From positions 46,215,598-46,279,597 of the forward strand of contig NC_030385.2 in NCBI RefSeq assembly GCF_001625215.2: a stretch of 64,000 nucleotides of DNA. Direction: 5' to 3'. The DNA comes from Daucus carota subsp. sativus (taxonomy: Eukaryota > Streptophyta > Magnoliopsida > Apiales > Apiaceae). Under the pieces are notes generated by a model. It did not search any database and was not told where the DNA came from. It saw nothing but the letters and a program-made list of their open reading frames with translations. How positions within the stretch are numbered: the first letter of the stretch is position 1; every line of letters starts with the position of its first letter. The position numbers and the translations under genes were made by a program. Below, piece by piece: positions 1 through 10,556 of the stretch.

Positions 1-1
1 A

Positions 2-133
2 TCCTGTGGCCATGTTTTTCATAAGGTCTGCGTGGAGAAGTGGCTGAAATATCAAAAGGTTACCTGCCCTAACTGCAGGACTAATATGATGCCCCAAGTA
101 GATGAAGCAGAAGGCGATACTTGCCCAATGTGA
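2..133 (+). CDS. RING-H2 zinc finger E3 ubiquitin ligase, C-terminal end (partial)
   Basis: The window opens inside the last exon of a RING gene. Reading from base 2 gives 43 residues and a TGA at 131-133. The second half of a RING-H2 finger is visible: Cys-Gly-His-Val-Phe-His, then Cys-Val-Glu-Lys-Trp-Leu and the closing Cys-Pro-Asn-Cys pair, followed by a short acidic tail ending Cys-Pro-Met. RING-H2 proteins transfer ubiquitin from an E2 to a substrate. The wording around the finger recalls small plant XERICO/RHA-type ligases, but the N-terminus lies outside the window, so membrane segments and the subfamily cannot be checked. The family call is firm; the subfamily is a guess. Confidence 0.8.
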   Translation, partial: SCGHVFHKVCVEKWLKYQKVTCPNCRTNMMPQVDEAEGDTCPM

Positions 134-1516
134 TTATGTGAGTGATTCGGTTGCTGGACACTTTGATGTCCAGCTTCGTAGTTCTTAGGTACTTTGTAAG
201 TAAATCTGGTGTCGTATTTGTGCCAGCTTTTTGCCATGGTCTAATTGAGTCTTTGTTATATTGTAAATATACATGTAAACTATGTAATTATTCCTTAAAG
301 TAATGCTGATCTTGATTTATGAGCATCTGAACTGTGCCTTGTTCCATAGCATATATATAAACTATATGAGTAGACAGTATCAGACGTATAAAGAACATCG
401 GAATTTGGTACTTTGTAAAAGGCCAGAACAACTACATGGTGATGATGATAACAGTGAATCATCAGTAACAAGTCCTGAATGGTGAGACTCTCTGTGGTTG
501 CTAAGTTGGCTAGTAAAACAAATGTAAACAAAAATTATCATCATATGTCCATAGTCACACACAATATACGATATGATTCCCCTGCAAAATTTATGCAGCT
601 TCGACATGCTAAGCCTGTAATGCACCAGGTTTATCGGCCAGCATAGACAGCTTGGATCCAACAGACATGCTGGTTCGTGCAAGAGAGTTCCTATGAATGC
701 GGCATCTGAAAGAACCTGGATGATTTGTTGGCGAGCACAAGCAGTTTGGTTTTATGCTTGCTGGTTTTTGTTCACCTCTGGGTTTTGTTTGTGAAGCCAA
801 TTGTGAGGAGTTTCTCAGGGGCTCCCCTCGGAGATTTGAAACAGATATACTTGGACTCGGTTTCACATGTAGTTCTCTGATCCTTTGTTGTTGCGTACCC
901 ATATGGCAATGCTTCTCTGATCAACTGCAGGAACGGATAAACAATAAAGGCAAGAAAAAGAAACTGAGAAACGGAGAGAAAAGATTTGCAGAATCACCTG
1001 GCTGAAATTCAAGATTAATAATAATGCAACTTCTGCAAATTGTTCCTCTCTCTCTCCTTTCTGTTAGCCTGGAGATATGAAAGGAGACAGAAAGCAAAAC
1101 ATTCACCTCAAGGCCTACTTTCGTGTTATATATTCGTCGATGTATTTGAATCTTTTCTGTTTGCTATTTGAGGTTATGCTAAACCCTTCAATTTGCACCA
1201 CAAATCCTCTTACTTATTTTAGAAAAATCTCATTTCTGGTTACCCCTCTCTAATTATATTCTGAAACTTCCATTCACAGAGTCCATGATTTCTGAGCTAT
1301 ACTATAGCTAAAACATGTGTGATCAAGACTCAAATATCAGAGCAGTATGTATCCAAAGAAGCTTACAGACAGTAACATAGCATTGATGTTCTGCACTGGA
1401 TCTCATAGAACAATGGTTATTGTATATTAGTGTTCCTCACACATTATTACTAAATTGTCTGTTGAAAAATTTAAAAGTGAAGGCCAAACAAATTTGATAA
1501 GCTTCATAAATTTTTG
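134..1516. other. Spacer between RING gene and PADRE gene
   Basis: About 1.4 kb with no supportable gene. The first few hundred bases are likely 3' UTR of the RING gene, and the last part is the 3' side of the minus-strand PADRE gene. Open frames here are short, overlap on both strands and show no recognisable domain. No repeat with clear ends was seen. Confidence 0.5.
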
Positions 1517-2137
1517 TCATTCGACATGACACTCAGAGATCACTGTCAGAGATGGCTCCCAGGTAATCATCTTCACCCTCCTCGTCTTCACTTCGTTAGA
1601 CTTGCTGCTACTAGAGCTCTTCTTCAGCCCGCCATTTCTCTTCTTTCTCCGTTTTTCCTGATCATTACCACCTGACTTCTTATCAATGCCAGTGAAACTT
1701 ACATGACGCTTTTCAGCATTCGGCTTACTAACATCCTTCATTGGGAGATATGACTTGTTACTAAGCTCATCCTTGCATTCTGAGACCAAAAAACCGAGAG
1801 GAGAATTAGAACTATCATCGTCAGGTTCAATTTTGCTGACTCTCCGCTTCAGCTTCTTGACTGTCCTTTTTGGAACAACATAAAATTTCTGTCCCGGTAC
1901 AAGTATCTCCTCTGGCCGCACCACAGAGTCCCATGGCCTTTTGAAAACCTCAGGCCTTGCTAGTATACAAGAAGGGTACTTCTCCATAACCCCGGATGCT
2001 GGAACAGCCATGTAGTAGTACTCAACTGTACCTCCAGCATGAATGATCTTCAACGCTGAAGACCTCCCCTCCGCGTTAAAATGGCTCTGAGGAGGAGCTG
2101 GCTTCCGCTCCTTGGCACCAAAGAGCGTGTGAAACAT
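1517..2137 (-). CDS. PADRE/DUF4228 domain protein
   Basis: Single-exon gene of 206 codons with ATG at 2135-2137 on the minus strand. The conserved part is at about residues 28-95: Leu-Lys-Ile-Ile-His-Ala-Gly-Gly, a Tyr-Tyr-Tyr stretch, Met-Glu-Lys-Tyr-Pro, then Arg-Pro-Glu-Glu-Ile-Leu-Val-Pro-Gly-Gln-Lys-Phe-Tyr-Val-Val-Pro. This is the DUF4228 (PADRE) signature. The C-terminal half is low-complexity, rich in Lys, Ser and Asn, and ends with Thr-Trp-Glu-Pro-Ser-Leu-(x)3-Ser-Glu. PADRE genes are plant-specific, small, and often induced by pathogens or abiotic stress; their biochemical role is unknown. A basic cluster of Lys and Arg around residues 159-180 could act as a nuclear signal (inference). 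Confidence 0.85.
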   Translation of the reverse strand: MFHTLFGAKERKPAPPQSHFNAEGRSSALKIIHAGGTVEYYYMAVPASGVMEKYPSCILARPEVFKRPWDSVVRPEEILVPGQKFYVVPKRTVKKLKRRVSKIEPDDDSSNSPLGFLVSECKDELSNKSYLPMKDVSKPNAEKRHVSFTGIDKKSGGNDQEKRRKKRNGGLKKSSSSSKSNEVKTRRVKMITWEPSLTVISECHVE

Positions 2138-2596
2138 CTCGTCTTCTGAAATTCAGCACTAAGTGAGCTTATCCAGCTTAGAATACTAAAAGACTTGCAT
2201 GTTTATAGACAGATGAACGGCAAAAACAATTTTTGAGGCTTTGATTTATTCCTTTGTACTTTATTAGGTTAGCCTGGCTCGGATAAGCGATAAGGATATG
2301 TTAACTAATTAAATTGAGAGGTCTGTGATAACATCAAGGTGTTCGAATGTGCGATTCAGGGAGCAGAATCATAATCAATTACAGTTCATTGCTGCATTGT
2401 TGTTTAACTAGACAAAAGTATTCGACAGCAGCTAAATATGCGAAAAACTAGATTAATAAATTATATTTCTTCTCCAGCCAATGCTGTACATGGTTTCCAT
2501 TGTTGACAACGATAGTTTGCTTGTACCTTTTGCCGAGTATTAACAATTTAATACAGCTTTCAATGCTATCCGACTGGCGACTACCAGTTGTTAAGT

Positions 2597-2757
2597 GATC
2601 AATTCTCCCGAAACCTTAAAGTTTTGGGAGGAGGGTTTACCATGACCATATTGTTATTCTAACATTTCTCCTTACTCAAAGAGAATATTGCGGTTTGTAG
2701 GGAGTCAAATCCGGACCAATTCTCCCAAAACCTCGAGGTGTTGGGAGGTGGACTTAC
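2597..2757. repeat. Two direct copies of a hairpin-forming motif
   Basis: Two diverged copies, about 45 bp each and starting 116 bp apart (2597 and 2713), share the core CTCCCrAAACCTyrAGGTkTTGGGAG-like palindrome. Each is followed by ATATTGTTATTCTAA (2649 and 2778). Each core can fold on itself with a stem of about 10-12 bp. They lie upstream of the PADRE gene, perhaps as relics of a mobile element. Confidence 0.55.
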
Positions 2758-3052
2758 GTCTTACGAGTATCATAATCATATTGTTATTCTAAAAGTATCA
2801 CTTCAAGAGGTAAGGCTTTGGTACAAGACCAAGAGAAACGAAGAAAACAGAAACCTTCTGATATCCTAGACGACTAGCATCTTACAAAACCTCAAAACAT
2901 ACATTTGACGCAGAAAGCATATTAAGATTCTGTTTGGGAAGAAATCTGGATTACATTACTGACAGGAAATACTCAGAACTGATATATGCCAGCAAAGCTG
3001 TCATAGCCGAGGTCAACGTCGGTTGTAAGTTGTAACCTGTGAAATGTCACAA

Positions 3053-3243
3053 CCGTTTGGGTGAGTTTAAAATAGGTGGTTTTTTGCTTAAAATAAAAAA
3101 GTGGAGTTGAAGTTAGAAGCCGTGAAACAAAAGTTAGTATTCCTAACCTTTTATAAGTACTTCTTAACTTTTTACACAAACAGTACGAAATAAGTGCTTC
3201 TAACTTATACTAGATGTCGGCTTTTAAATCGTTGCCAAACAGC
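3053..3243 (+). mobile_element. Small MITE-like element, copy A
   Basis: This segment starts at CCGTTTGGGTGAG and ends at GCCAAACAGC, so the ends are loosely inverted. Its interior (TTGCTTAAAATAAAAAAG, GTTAGAAGC, ACACAAAC-GTACGA, AGTGCTTCTAACTTATA) recurs in reverse orientation at 18991-19224, which shows that it is a dispersed repeat. Relative to that copy about 40 bp are missing. No convincing target duplication was found. It may be a hAT-like non-autonomous family, judging only from the GTTTGG ends. Confidence 0.5.
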
Positions 3244-3882
3244 TCCAATATAATGCTGGCGCGACTTAACCGGCTTATAAGTCAAAAAAATGTCAATATT
3301 ATCAAAGTCAAACCATCTCAAAAGTATTTTAAATACAAATTCAGCAAATTTTAATTTTTTCACTAATATTTTTCATGATAGTGACAAAAAAATAATGATT
3401 TTTAAAACCAATTTGTCAGTTCAAAAATATTAATATACTTAAAACACCAATTTTCTAATATAAATTGATACATATTAAAAAAAATAAAAATACTAGTTTC
3501 CTATATTACGAAACATTCATAAACTCAAAGAATTTTATTTTCAGATTTTATTTTATTTTATTTTTGAGAATATTCACAGATTTTATCAATACCATTATTC
3601 ACATTATACCCACAGGCTACACGGCTACACGTAAGTTCGGGTAAATATTTAATTATAATTTAAGCCCATTCGATCATTGCAACCATTTATGGGCCGGCCG
3701 GACCGTCCCGTCATGTGATCCAGAAATTTCTCTATTTCGACCCATCAAATTGATAAATAGATAGATTGATACAGAGGGTGCGTGTTTCTTTCTCAACAAA
3801 ACCCCTCTTTTATAAGCCCTAGTTTTGCTGCTTGAGAGCTCCATTGTTAAGAAATTACATACAATTATTGTGTGTATACACC
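3244..3882. promoter_or_regulatory. AT-rich upstream region of the hnRNP gene
   Basis: About 640 bp, very AT-rich to about 3660. A possible TATA element (CTTTTATAAG, near 3808) is followed by GCCCTAG, a telo-box-like element common in plant ribosomal and RNA-binding protein promoters. The probable leader runs from about 3835 to the ATG at 3883. Assignment rests on position and motif only. Confidence 0.35.
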
Positions 3883-3942
3883 ATGGGTTCAAGGGGGGCT
3901 TCTGATAACCCTAGATTTGGCGATGGAGCTAGTCCCGGGTTC

Positions 3943-4027
<85 letters not shown>

Positions 4028-6999
4028 CCTCCCTCCCTCTGTCCCTCTCTCTCTTCCCGCCTCTCTCTTTATCTCTCATCTCTCTCGTTAATCTCCTTTT
4101 CGTTGTTTTTATTCCAGATTTATATATACTTATTTGTGTTGTGCACTATATTTGTTCTTGTATGTATAATCTACTAAAAATTTTCAATTTTGTTGAGGAG
4201 TTACAGAAAGATTTTCATTGGGGGTTTGTCGAAAGAGACCACACTAGGTTAGTACGACTTCTTTGAATTTGCTAGGCAATGCAGTCTCTGTTGATGGTTT
4301 TTGGTTTGTAATTTATGTTTGATTTGGTGTGTGGTGATGGAATGTAGATACATTTGTCAAGTACTTTGGGAAGTATGGAGAGATTACGGACTCTGTTATT
4401 ATGAAAGATCGAATGACTGGTCGGCCTAGGGGTTTTGGGTTTATTACTTATGCTGATCCATCTGTCGTCGACACTGTCATTGTTGAAACTCATATCATTA
4501 ACGACAAACAAGTGAGTGTAATGTATATATGTGTTTTTGATATTTGTTATAGTGTTTGATTTAATTGGTTGTATTGTCTTATTTTTTTTTGTATGTTAAA
4601 ATTTGTTGATGCTTATCAAAGAAATGAAAGCATAAAAGCAGCTTGAGGTTGTGTGTGTGTCTGTGTTGCAAGTTCTATTTATTATTGCGGCCTCTCTTCA
4701 GAACTGTATGAAATTGATCCAGTTATGTCCCCTCCTAGACAGGAACACATGGAGTTGGCGTTTTCTGTTTGAGTCTGTTTCCATTGGCCTTTTGATGTTT
4801 TATTTACCAAAATGCATATGCCTGTTATAAATTCTATGTTAATGACCAGCTAAATGCTTATTACCTGACTTGCCTTTTGGATTTTGTAACATCCAGCTTA
4901 ACCTAATGTAATAGGTCCCCGGAGTTTACTTTTTGTATTCCTTGGTCTATCAATACTATTTAGTGTATTGAGGTTGAAATTAAAATAAATATATATTTGG
5001 GAGCATTTTTCATGATTAAAGTAGCTTATGATCTTACTAAATATTAATTTTAGCATACAAAGCTATGAAGTATACTTGAAATTGTTGTAATATTGATTCC
5101 AAGAAACTTGCTTAAATGTTTGCTAATTCTTTCTGAGCAGGTTGAGATCAAAAGAACAATTCCTAAGGGGTCATCAGATTCCAAAGATTTTAAAACCAAG
5201 AAAATATTTGTTGGTGGCATACCTACATCTGTTACTGAAGGTTAGACACTTGACAATTTTGCATCCCCTCTTTCTCATCTGTCCAAATTAATAAATTAAT
5301 GATGTAGACGAATAACAGTTTGAGTTATAAATCTATTAACAGAAGAGTTAAAAGATTTCTTTTCGAAGTATGGCAATGTGGTTGAGCATGAAATCATACG
5401 AGATCATACGACCAAGCGTTCCAGAGGCTTCGGTTTTGTAGTATTTGACAGTGAGCAGGTTGTTGACAATATCTTGGTGGATACGAACAAAATTGATATG
5501 GGCGGTACAAAGGTACATTACATTTATTTTGAGGTCAAAACCATATTTGTAGTTATTATTACCCTCATGATTATAGCACTATACAAGATATATTCACCTT
5601 TTGAATTTTGATAAATAGTATCTCTCCCCCAAAAAGCATGTTTTTTTTTACCGACGCACAAAGAAAACCATATCAGTGTTTTACTATCTTCAACATTTGT
5701 TTATTTACATAATTCAAGGTCTTAGTTTTGCAGTTATCGTTACTTACCTTACCTCCTAATGTAATGAATGATTACACATTTTTTTGGCATGGATAGTGAA
5801 AAATGTACATATGTTACTGAATCTAATACCTTTTTGTTAAGTAAATTTAAACTTTAGATGTTAAAGCAAAATATAAAATATGCTACAGAGAGTATTTCTT
5901 TTGAGATCCTGAAAAGAAACATGTTTAGTGGCCTGTGCCATGCGGAGAAATGGTTTATGGTTGTGCTGGAGGTGCAAAATATATCCGTTCAAGTGGTCCT
6001 CCGCAATTGTTTGAATTCGCATAAATATAGTTCTCTTTTCTCTATCACTTGAATCATCTGCTGTTCGTCTTACTTTAAAGTCTGACTCTTTGTAAATCAA
6101 TTTATGTCATTCCATTAAAACATAACTGTGAAATTTATATGTTAGTTTTGAATGGCTATGTCACTTGAATTTTTGGTAAAACATGTCAAATTGATATTTT
6201 GAATTATCATTGAGTAAAAAAAAGTTTGTTAATTATGAAATGTTGTGTATTAAAATGGGGGAGTACGTTGTTTGTGGATGTCCTACATTCCATTTTCATA
6301 ATAACTTAATAAGCAGCAGTAGATTTGCTATTTGCCTCCCCTTTCCGTGTATAATGTTTTTCGTTTGTACTGCTCTAAGTTAATTTTGCTGTCTTCTAGG
6401 TTGAGATCAAAAAGGCCGAACCCAAGAAATCCTCAAATCCGGCACCTGGCCCTGCATATGGTAGTGAACCTAGGGGGCGTTCTTACGGTGATACTTTTGG
6501 GGGTTATGGTGACTCCTTTAGCAATTACAGTGCTGATAGGTTTGGTCCACCTTCATATAGATCATATGGTGGGATGTCTGATAGGCATGGAGATTTTGGT
6601 GGATATGGTGGTGGATTTAGTGGGCGTTATGGGGACTTTGGTGGGAGATACGGGGACTTGGGTGGTAGATATGGAGACTATGGTGGTTATCGTGGAGAGC
6701 CCTCACCTGGCTACTCTAGTCGCTATGGATCCCTTGGTGGCGGTGTTGGCGGTGGTGTCGGTGGTGGTTATGGTGAAAGTGGGTTAGGTTCATATGGCCG
6801 TGGAGGTGTTGGTGGCGGATATGGTGGAAGTGGGTTAATTTCATACGGCCGGGGTGGTGTTGGAGGCTATGGAGCTTACGGTGGACCTGGTGGTGATTAT
6901 GAAGCCGGTCCAGGTCCTAGTTATGGCGGGGCAGGGGGAGTGTATGGAAGTAAGGGAGGTTATGGTGGCAGTAGTCGTTACCATCCGTATGGCAGGTAG
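3883..6999 (+). CDS. HLP1: Two-RRM glycine-rich hnRNP, HLP1-like
   Basis: Six coding exons join in frame to 376 residues: 3883-3938, 4207-4247, 4348-4511, 5141-5240, 5343-5512, 6400-6999. RRM1 has RNP2 KIFIGG at 20-25 and RNP1 RGFGFITY at 60-67. RRM2 has RNP2 KIFVGG at 108-113 and RNP1 RGFGFVVF at 148-155. After residue 177 comes a long Gly/Tyr/Ser-rich tail with RYGD and GGYG repeats, ending SSRYHPYGR. This architecture and the MGSR-start/RYHPYGR-end match the Arabidopsis hnRNP A/B-like protein HLP1 as I recall it, which binds 3' UTRs and affects poly(A)-site choice and flowering time. The protein is presumably nuclear, with a prion-like tail. Intron 1 begins with a long (CT)n tract just behind the donor. 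The family is certain; the exact orthologue is likely. Confidence 0.9.
3944..4040 (+). repeat. (CT)n microsatellite at the start of intron 1 of the hnRNP gene
   Basis: A pure CT run of nearly 80 bases, then CCCT repeats, starts five bases behind the 5' splice site at 3939. It explains the serine/leucine and arginine/glutamate repeat frames here, which are not proteins. Confidence 0.95.
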
Positions 7000-7427
7000 A
7001 GGTAGTAAGTGGAACTTCTGATTGCAGAAGTAGCACAATATTCTTTGCTGTCTGCTGAATGTTGTGGATCAGAGTGTAAAACAATTCGCTGCATGACTGT
7101 TTTGTCTAGAAGAATTGATAGTTTAGTTTCTTTTATTGATCGTATGCAGAAGATTTTAATATCTTTCGGGTGCTGGAACTCTTGAAACTTCTTTTCAGCA
7201 AGATATCTGTATCATGATATTTGACAGACGAAAACTAGGTTATTGAACTTGTGAATGTTTGTCATAGCATTTGCCTAACTTACCTAAGTGTTTATTGGTA
7301 CTCAATGGTGATGTTAATTTTTCACCTTTGTGCTAAACACAAGCTGGTCCCATCAAAGTAGTTGCGACGCTGAAGAAGTGCATTCATATTTTCATACAGT
7401 TTCTCGCAATTTTACGATTTGATTATT
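7000..7427. other. 3' flank of the hnRNP gene
   Basis: The probable 3' UTR and terminator region of the hnRNP gene, running up to a transposon. TTGATTATT at 7419-7427 is the left target-site duplication of that transposon. No other feature was seen. Confidence 0.5.
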
Positions 7428-7883
7428 GGCTTAATGACCTTTTAGCCCTCAAAATATGGGTGGAAGTTCTGATGCGGCCTCGAAGTTTAAAAACGTACCT
7501 TTCTACCCTCAAAGTATCTTTGTCGTACCTTTTAGCCCTTTTTAAAAATACCGGTATAAATCGGGGGTTAAACTTGACAATTCATATTCGGGGTAAAGTT
7601 TGGGTGTACCTTTTAACCCTTAAAGTATACATCTCGTTTTTTTTAACCCCTAAAGAATACATTAAAATACATTAGATGTTCCTTTTAACCCTTAATGTTT
7701 AATGTCCCTTTTAACCCTCACGTGTGAAATGTCAACTTTGTCCACCCCGTTATATACCGGTATACGCTATAAGGGCTAAAAGGTACGACAATGATACTTT
7801 GAGGGTGGAAATGTACGTTTTTAAACTTCGAGGCCGCATCGGAACTTCCACCCAAACTTCAAGAGCTAAAAGGTCATTAAGCC
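7428..7883. mobile_element. Non-autonomous Mutator-like element (MULE-MITE) with 9-bp TSD
   Basis: A 456-bp element with long terminal inverted repeats of about 113 bp (7428-7540 against 7771-7883), roughly 90 percent alike by eye. Both ends read GGCTTAATGACCTTTTAGC inward. It is flanked by a perfect 9-bp direct repeat, TTGATTATT, at 7419-7427 and 7884-7892. Long TIRs with a 9-bp target duplication are the hallmark of the Mutator superfamily. The interior carries further copies of the CCTTTTAACCCT motif and two ACCGGTATA boxes, and has no transposase. The intact duplication suggests a fairly recent insertion. It lies between the convergent 3' ends of the hnRNP and membrane-protein genes. Confidence 0.9.
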
Positions 7884-7892
7884 TTGATTATT

Positions 7893-8335
7893 TGTGTAAT
7901 TAATTAGTAAAGTAGGCAACACCAAAACAGTTTTTTAAAATAAAAAAAAAAAAGTTCTTGAAGGGATTTTATTAATCTCTAACGTGATTATTGAAACTGG
8001 AAATCAAAATTAATTGGTTGATTTATCGATTCAAAATTTATCGGAGTTATTTTAGATAAATTAGAATTTTTTAGTCAAATTAAAATATAATTAGTTAATT
8101 GGCGATTTTTCAAAAGATTAACATGAATTAAATTCATCGGAGATTTTCAAAATACTAACCTCGTTACCAAGACTTTAAAAAAAGTGAACATAGAATAGGC
8201 ACTACTCTCATCAACAAATGGAAACAGAGCACCTAACAGTGCATCATCAAAGGTAAAAGATTCCGAGAACATGTATTAGATTTAGATGAGCTATCTTAAG
8301 AACCGCAGCGTCGACGACGTCGACAAATTCAGTGG
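7893..8335. other. AT-rich spacer, 3' flank of the membrane-protein gene
   Basis: About 440 bp, strongly AT-rich, with a run of A near 7940. No gene or repeat with ends was recognised. Confidence 0.4.
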
Positions 8336-10048
8336 TTAGCTGGATGAAGTGCAAGTGTTGACACCATCCTTACAGTCCCTGGTAAGGTCGTTAAAGGTTT
8401 CAATCTGTCTTTTGCCTCTCAAGAAAACTTCTGTATCAACTGATGCCCTCATGTAACCATCAAATTCTACCGGAACCCCGTTGTTGAGCTTCATGGTCTC
8501 AGAATACCACTCACTGTTCTCATCCCAAAGATCTTTGTATTCGTCGAGAAAATGAGTGGCGAACTTGTCCTTCAGAGGGTCAAAAAACGTGGTGTCTGAT
8601 TCATCAGTTGCAATGTACAGGCTTCTCCCTGCATCAACTTTGTCTTGCAAGGTTGATATCAGAGCCTCTGGGGAAGTATCCGCAGCAAGATTAGGCCAGA
8701 GTTCCAAGTTTCTTGCCTTCTCCCCTCTGACAACATGAACAGAGTCAAAATCCCAGTTCAATTTTGCAGCAATTGCTGACACTATCTCCATCAAACGTCT
8801 AGATTTCCATATCATGTGCCAAGGCCGTTGAATAACCGATTCTGCATCTCCTTCACAGACCCTGTACCAATAATTGTCTGGCTCCACCGCGCCAAATTTC
8901 CTCATGATTAGAGTTTCTTGCGCCCCTGCCAGCTTCATCGGTGTGATCTTAAAGTCATCCACAGGGAGGAGAGCTAGTCCGTCTTTCTGGTTCCATTTGT
9001 TCCAATCGACCCAAAACTGAGTCTGATCCAGCACAGAAGTGGAATCCTTCAAATGCTCAAAATCAAAGTAATATCTGAAATCCTTCCCTTCTTCATCCTG
9101 ACCGGAGGAAGTATAAACCGAGGACAGACAAATGCTCATATCCATTACAAGGGTCCTATTCAAATACTTAGCCTCGCCCAAAGCACACGTGAAACTCCAT
9201 AAAAAGTGATCCATGCTCTTGCATCTCTCTCCGCCCCCTGTGTAAAACAAGTACTTCCCACTACTAAACGACCCCTCGGACTCAATTGCAGGCAATGCGT
9301 CACTCACAACCTCTCCAACAACAGGAACAACAGCCCTTTGTTCTTGATCTGCTTGAGGCTTCTCAAAACCAGGCCTCAAATTCTTCTTCCTCTTCCTAGC
9401 ATTCCCACCTGAATGATACTCCCCTATCCCTACCACACTCAACGTACAATTACCCGACCTATCAATCACAAAACTCCTATAATCCTTATAAAACGCGGCT
9501 GCCTTCCCTTCCTTAGGCCTAAACCTCCACGCCATATGACACGAACTATCATTATCCCCCCTAACAGGCTTCCCAAACCTATAAAAATGTATATCCCTAA
9601 ACTGCTCAATTGCAGAAGTCATCATCAAATGAAAAACACCCGGATCACTACAATCAACCGGTGCCCCAATCTGCCCCTCACACTCAAACGCAGTCACCTC
9701 ATCCGCATTAACATCAACCCTCAACGGAACCCCCAAATCCACATCCGTAACATTAATAAAACCCCCAAATGCACTCTGATTAACCGCCATAAAATCCTCA
9801 CCAGTCCTAACAACAGTACTATCCGCTACAAAAGTTGCATTCGAGTCCGAGGTGAGGAACATAGTGATCCTACTAGAGGGATGAAATAAAGGGTCTTCGG
9901 GCTTATAGGTAGCCGCAATTACAGTGAAAATCAAGACAACAAGTACAAACATAGTGAAACATAGATTACTAATCAATGCTAAGGCAGTTTGGCCTAAGTT
10001 TTCTGCCCGAAAGCTTCCTGTCCGAGACAAAGCCGGCCGGTTCAGCAT
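8336..10048 (-). CDS. Plant-specific single-pass membrane protein, O-fucosyltransferase-like family
   Basis: Intronless 570-codon gene; ATG at 10046-10048 on the minus strand. A short cytosolic N-terminus is followed by one hydrophobic segment at about residues 28-47, so a type II Golgi or ER membrane protein is likely. Many Asn-X-Ser/Thr sites follow (for example NAT, NQS, NVT, NDS, NCT, NRT), as expected of a lumenal domain. The second half has a Gly-Gly-Gly-Glu-Arg-Cys-Lys start at about 272, then an Ala-Leu-Gly-Glu-Ala stretch and Asn-Arg-Thr-Leu-Val-Met-Asp, which resembles the N-terminal substrate region of plant O-fucosyltransferase-like glycosyltransferases. Related Arabidopsis proteins carry vague names in databases. 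Type II topology is well supported; enzyme activity is inference. A Gln/Arg/Lys-rich linker separates the two halves near residues 216-240. Confidence 0.75.
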   Translation of the reverse strand: MLNRPALSRTGSFRAENLGQTALALISNLCFTMFVLVVLIFTVIAATYKPEDPLFHPSSRITMFLTSDSNATFVADSTVVRTGEDFMAVNQSAFGGFINVTDVDLGVPLRVDVNADEVTAFECEGQIGAPVDCSDPGVFHLMMTSAIEQFRDIHFYRFGKPVRGDNDSSCHMAWRFRPKEGKAAAFYKDYRSFVIDRSGNCTLSVVGIGEYHSGGNARKRKKNLRPGFEKPQADQEQRAVVPVVGEVVSDALPAIESEGSFSSGKYLFYTGGGERCKSMDHFLWSFTCALGEAKYLNRTLVMDMSICLSSVYTSSGQDEEGKDFRYYFDFEHLKDSTSVLDQTQFWVDWNKWNQKDGLALLPVDDFKITPMKLAGAQETLIMRKFGAVEPDNYWYRVCEGDAESVIQRPWHMIWKSRRLMEIVSAIAAKLNWDFDSVHVVRGEKARNLELWPNLAADTSPEALISTLQDKVDAGRSLYIATDESDTTFFDPLKDKFATHFLDEYKDLWDENSEWYSETMKLNNGVPVEFDGYMRASVDTEVFLRGKRQIETFNDLTRDCKDGVNTCTSSS

Positions 10049-10140
10049 TTTATTAGTTGATCACTTATCAGGGTTTATTACAGAATGAAAGAACACATAA
10101 ACTAAGTGGAACTATCAGATATTATAAGATCTGAAACAAA

Positions 10141-10217
10141 AACACTGTAATAATCTACTTGGGGAGCTTTAATATAAATAAATAAATGTGCATGCATTAG
10201 AACAAAGCTCTTGTTAC
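10141..10217 (-). other. Probable 5' UTR intron of the membrane-protein gene
   Basis: On the minus strand GAG precedes GTAACAAGAGC at 10217, and TTTTTGTTTCAG ends at 10141. This would give a 77-bp leader intron about 90 bases upstream of the ATG. Based only on splice-site fit. Confidence 0.45.
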
Positions 10218-10556
10218 CTCATGAATATGTAGATTTAGCTTGGAATCTTAGTGTAAGTGAGCTTGTTTTACGTGGAGTGAATCTTGGTGTGAAGAGAGTT
10301 GAGTTTAAGGAGGTTTGGTTGCGCAGGGGTAGTATGCGACTAGATGGATTTGGTTACCGACAAGTCTTTTCATGGGCTGTGAAGGAGTGAATGTGGCACC
10401 GACATATTGGATCATGTAAATAAATGAGAATGGGATGGTCAAAATTATTTAATAAATTTTGTGTTTTGCAGTATTTTTTGAATATTTATATGTACTTTTT
10501 GAATCTTACCGGAAACGAATTTCGTGAAACGTCCTACATGTCTAATTTAGACCATG

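Noticed and set aside
754-1005. Cysteine-rich small frame after the RING gene
   Set aside because: No domain, overlapping frames on both strands, no clear start context; could be UTR.
3832-4266. Serine/leucine-repeat open frames around 3.9-4.2 kb
   Set aside because: They are frames through the (CT)n microsatellite in intron 1; the real exon ends at 3938.
9413-9889. 158-codon frame on + strand
   Set aside because: Antisense shadow of the intronless membrane-protein gene.
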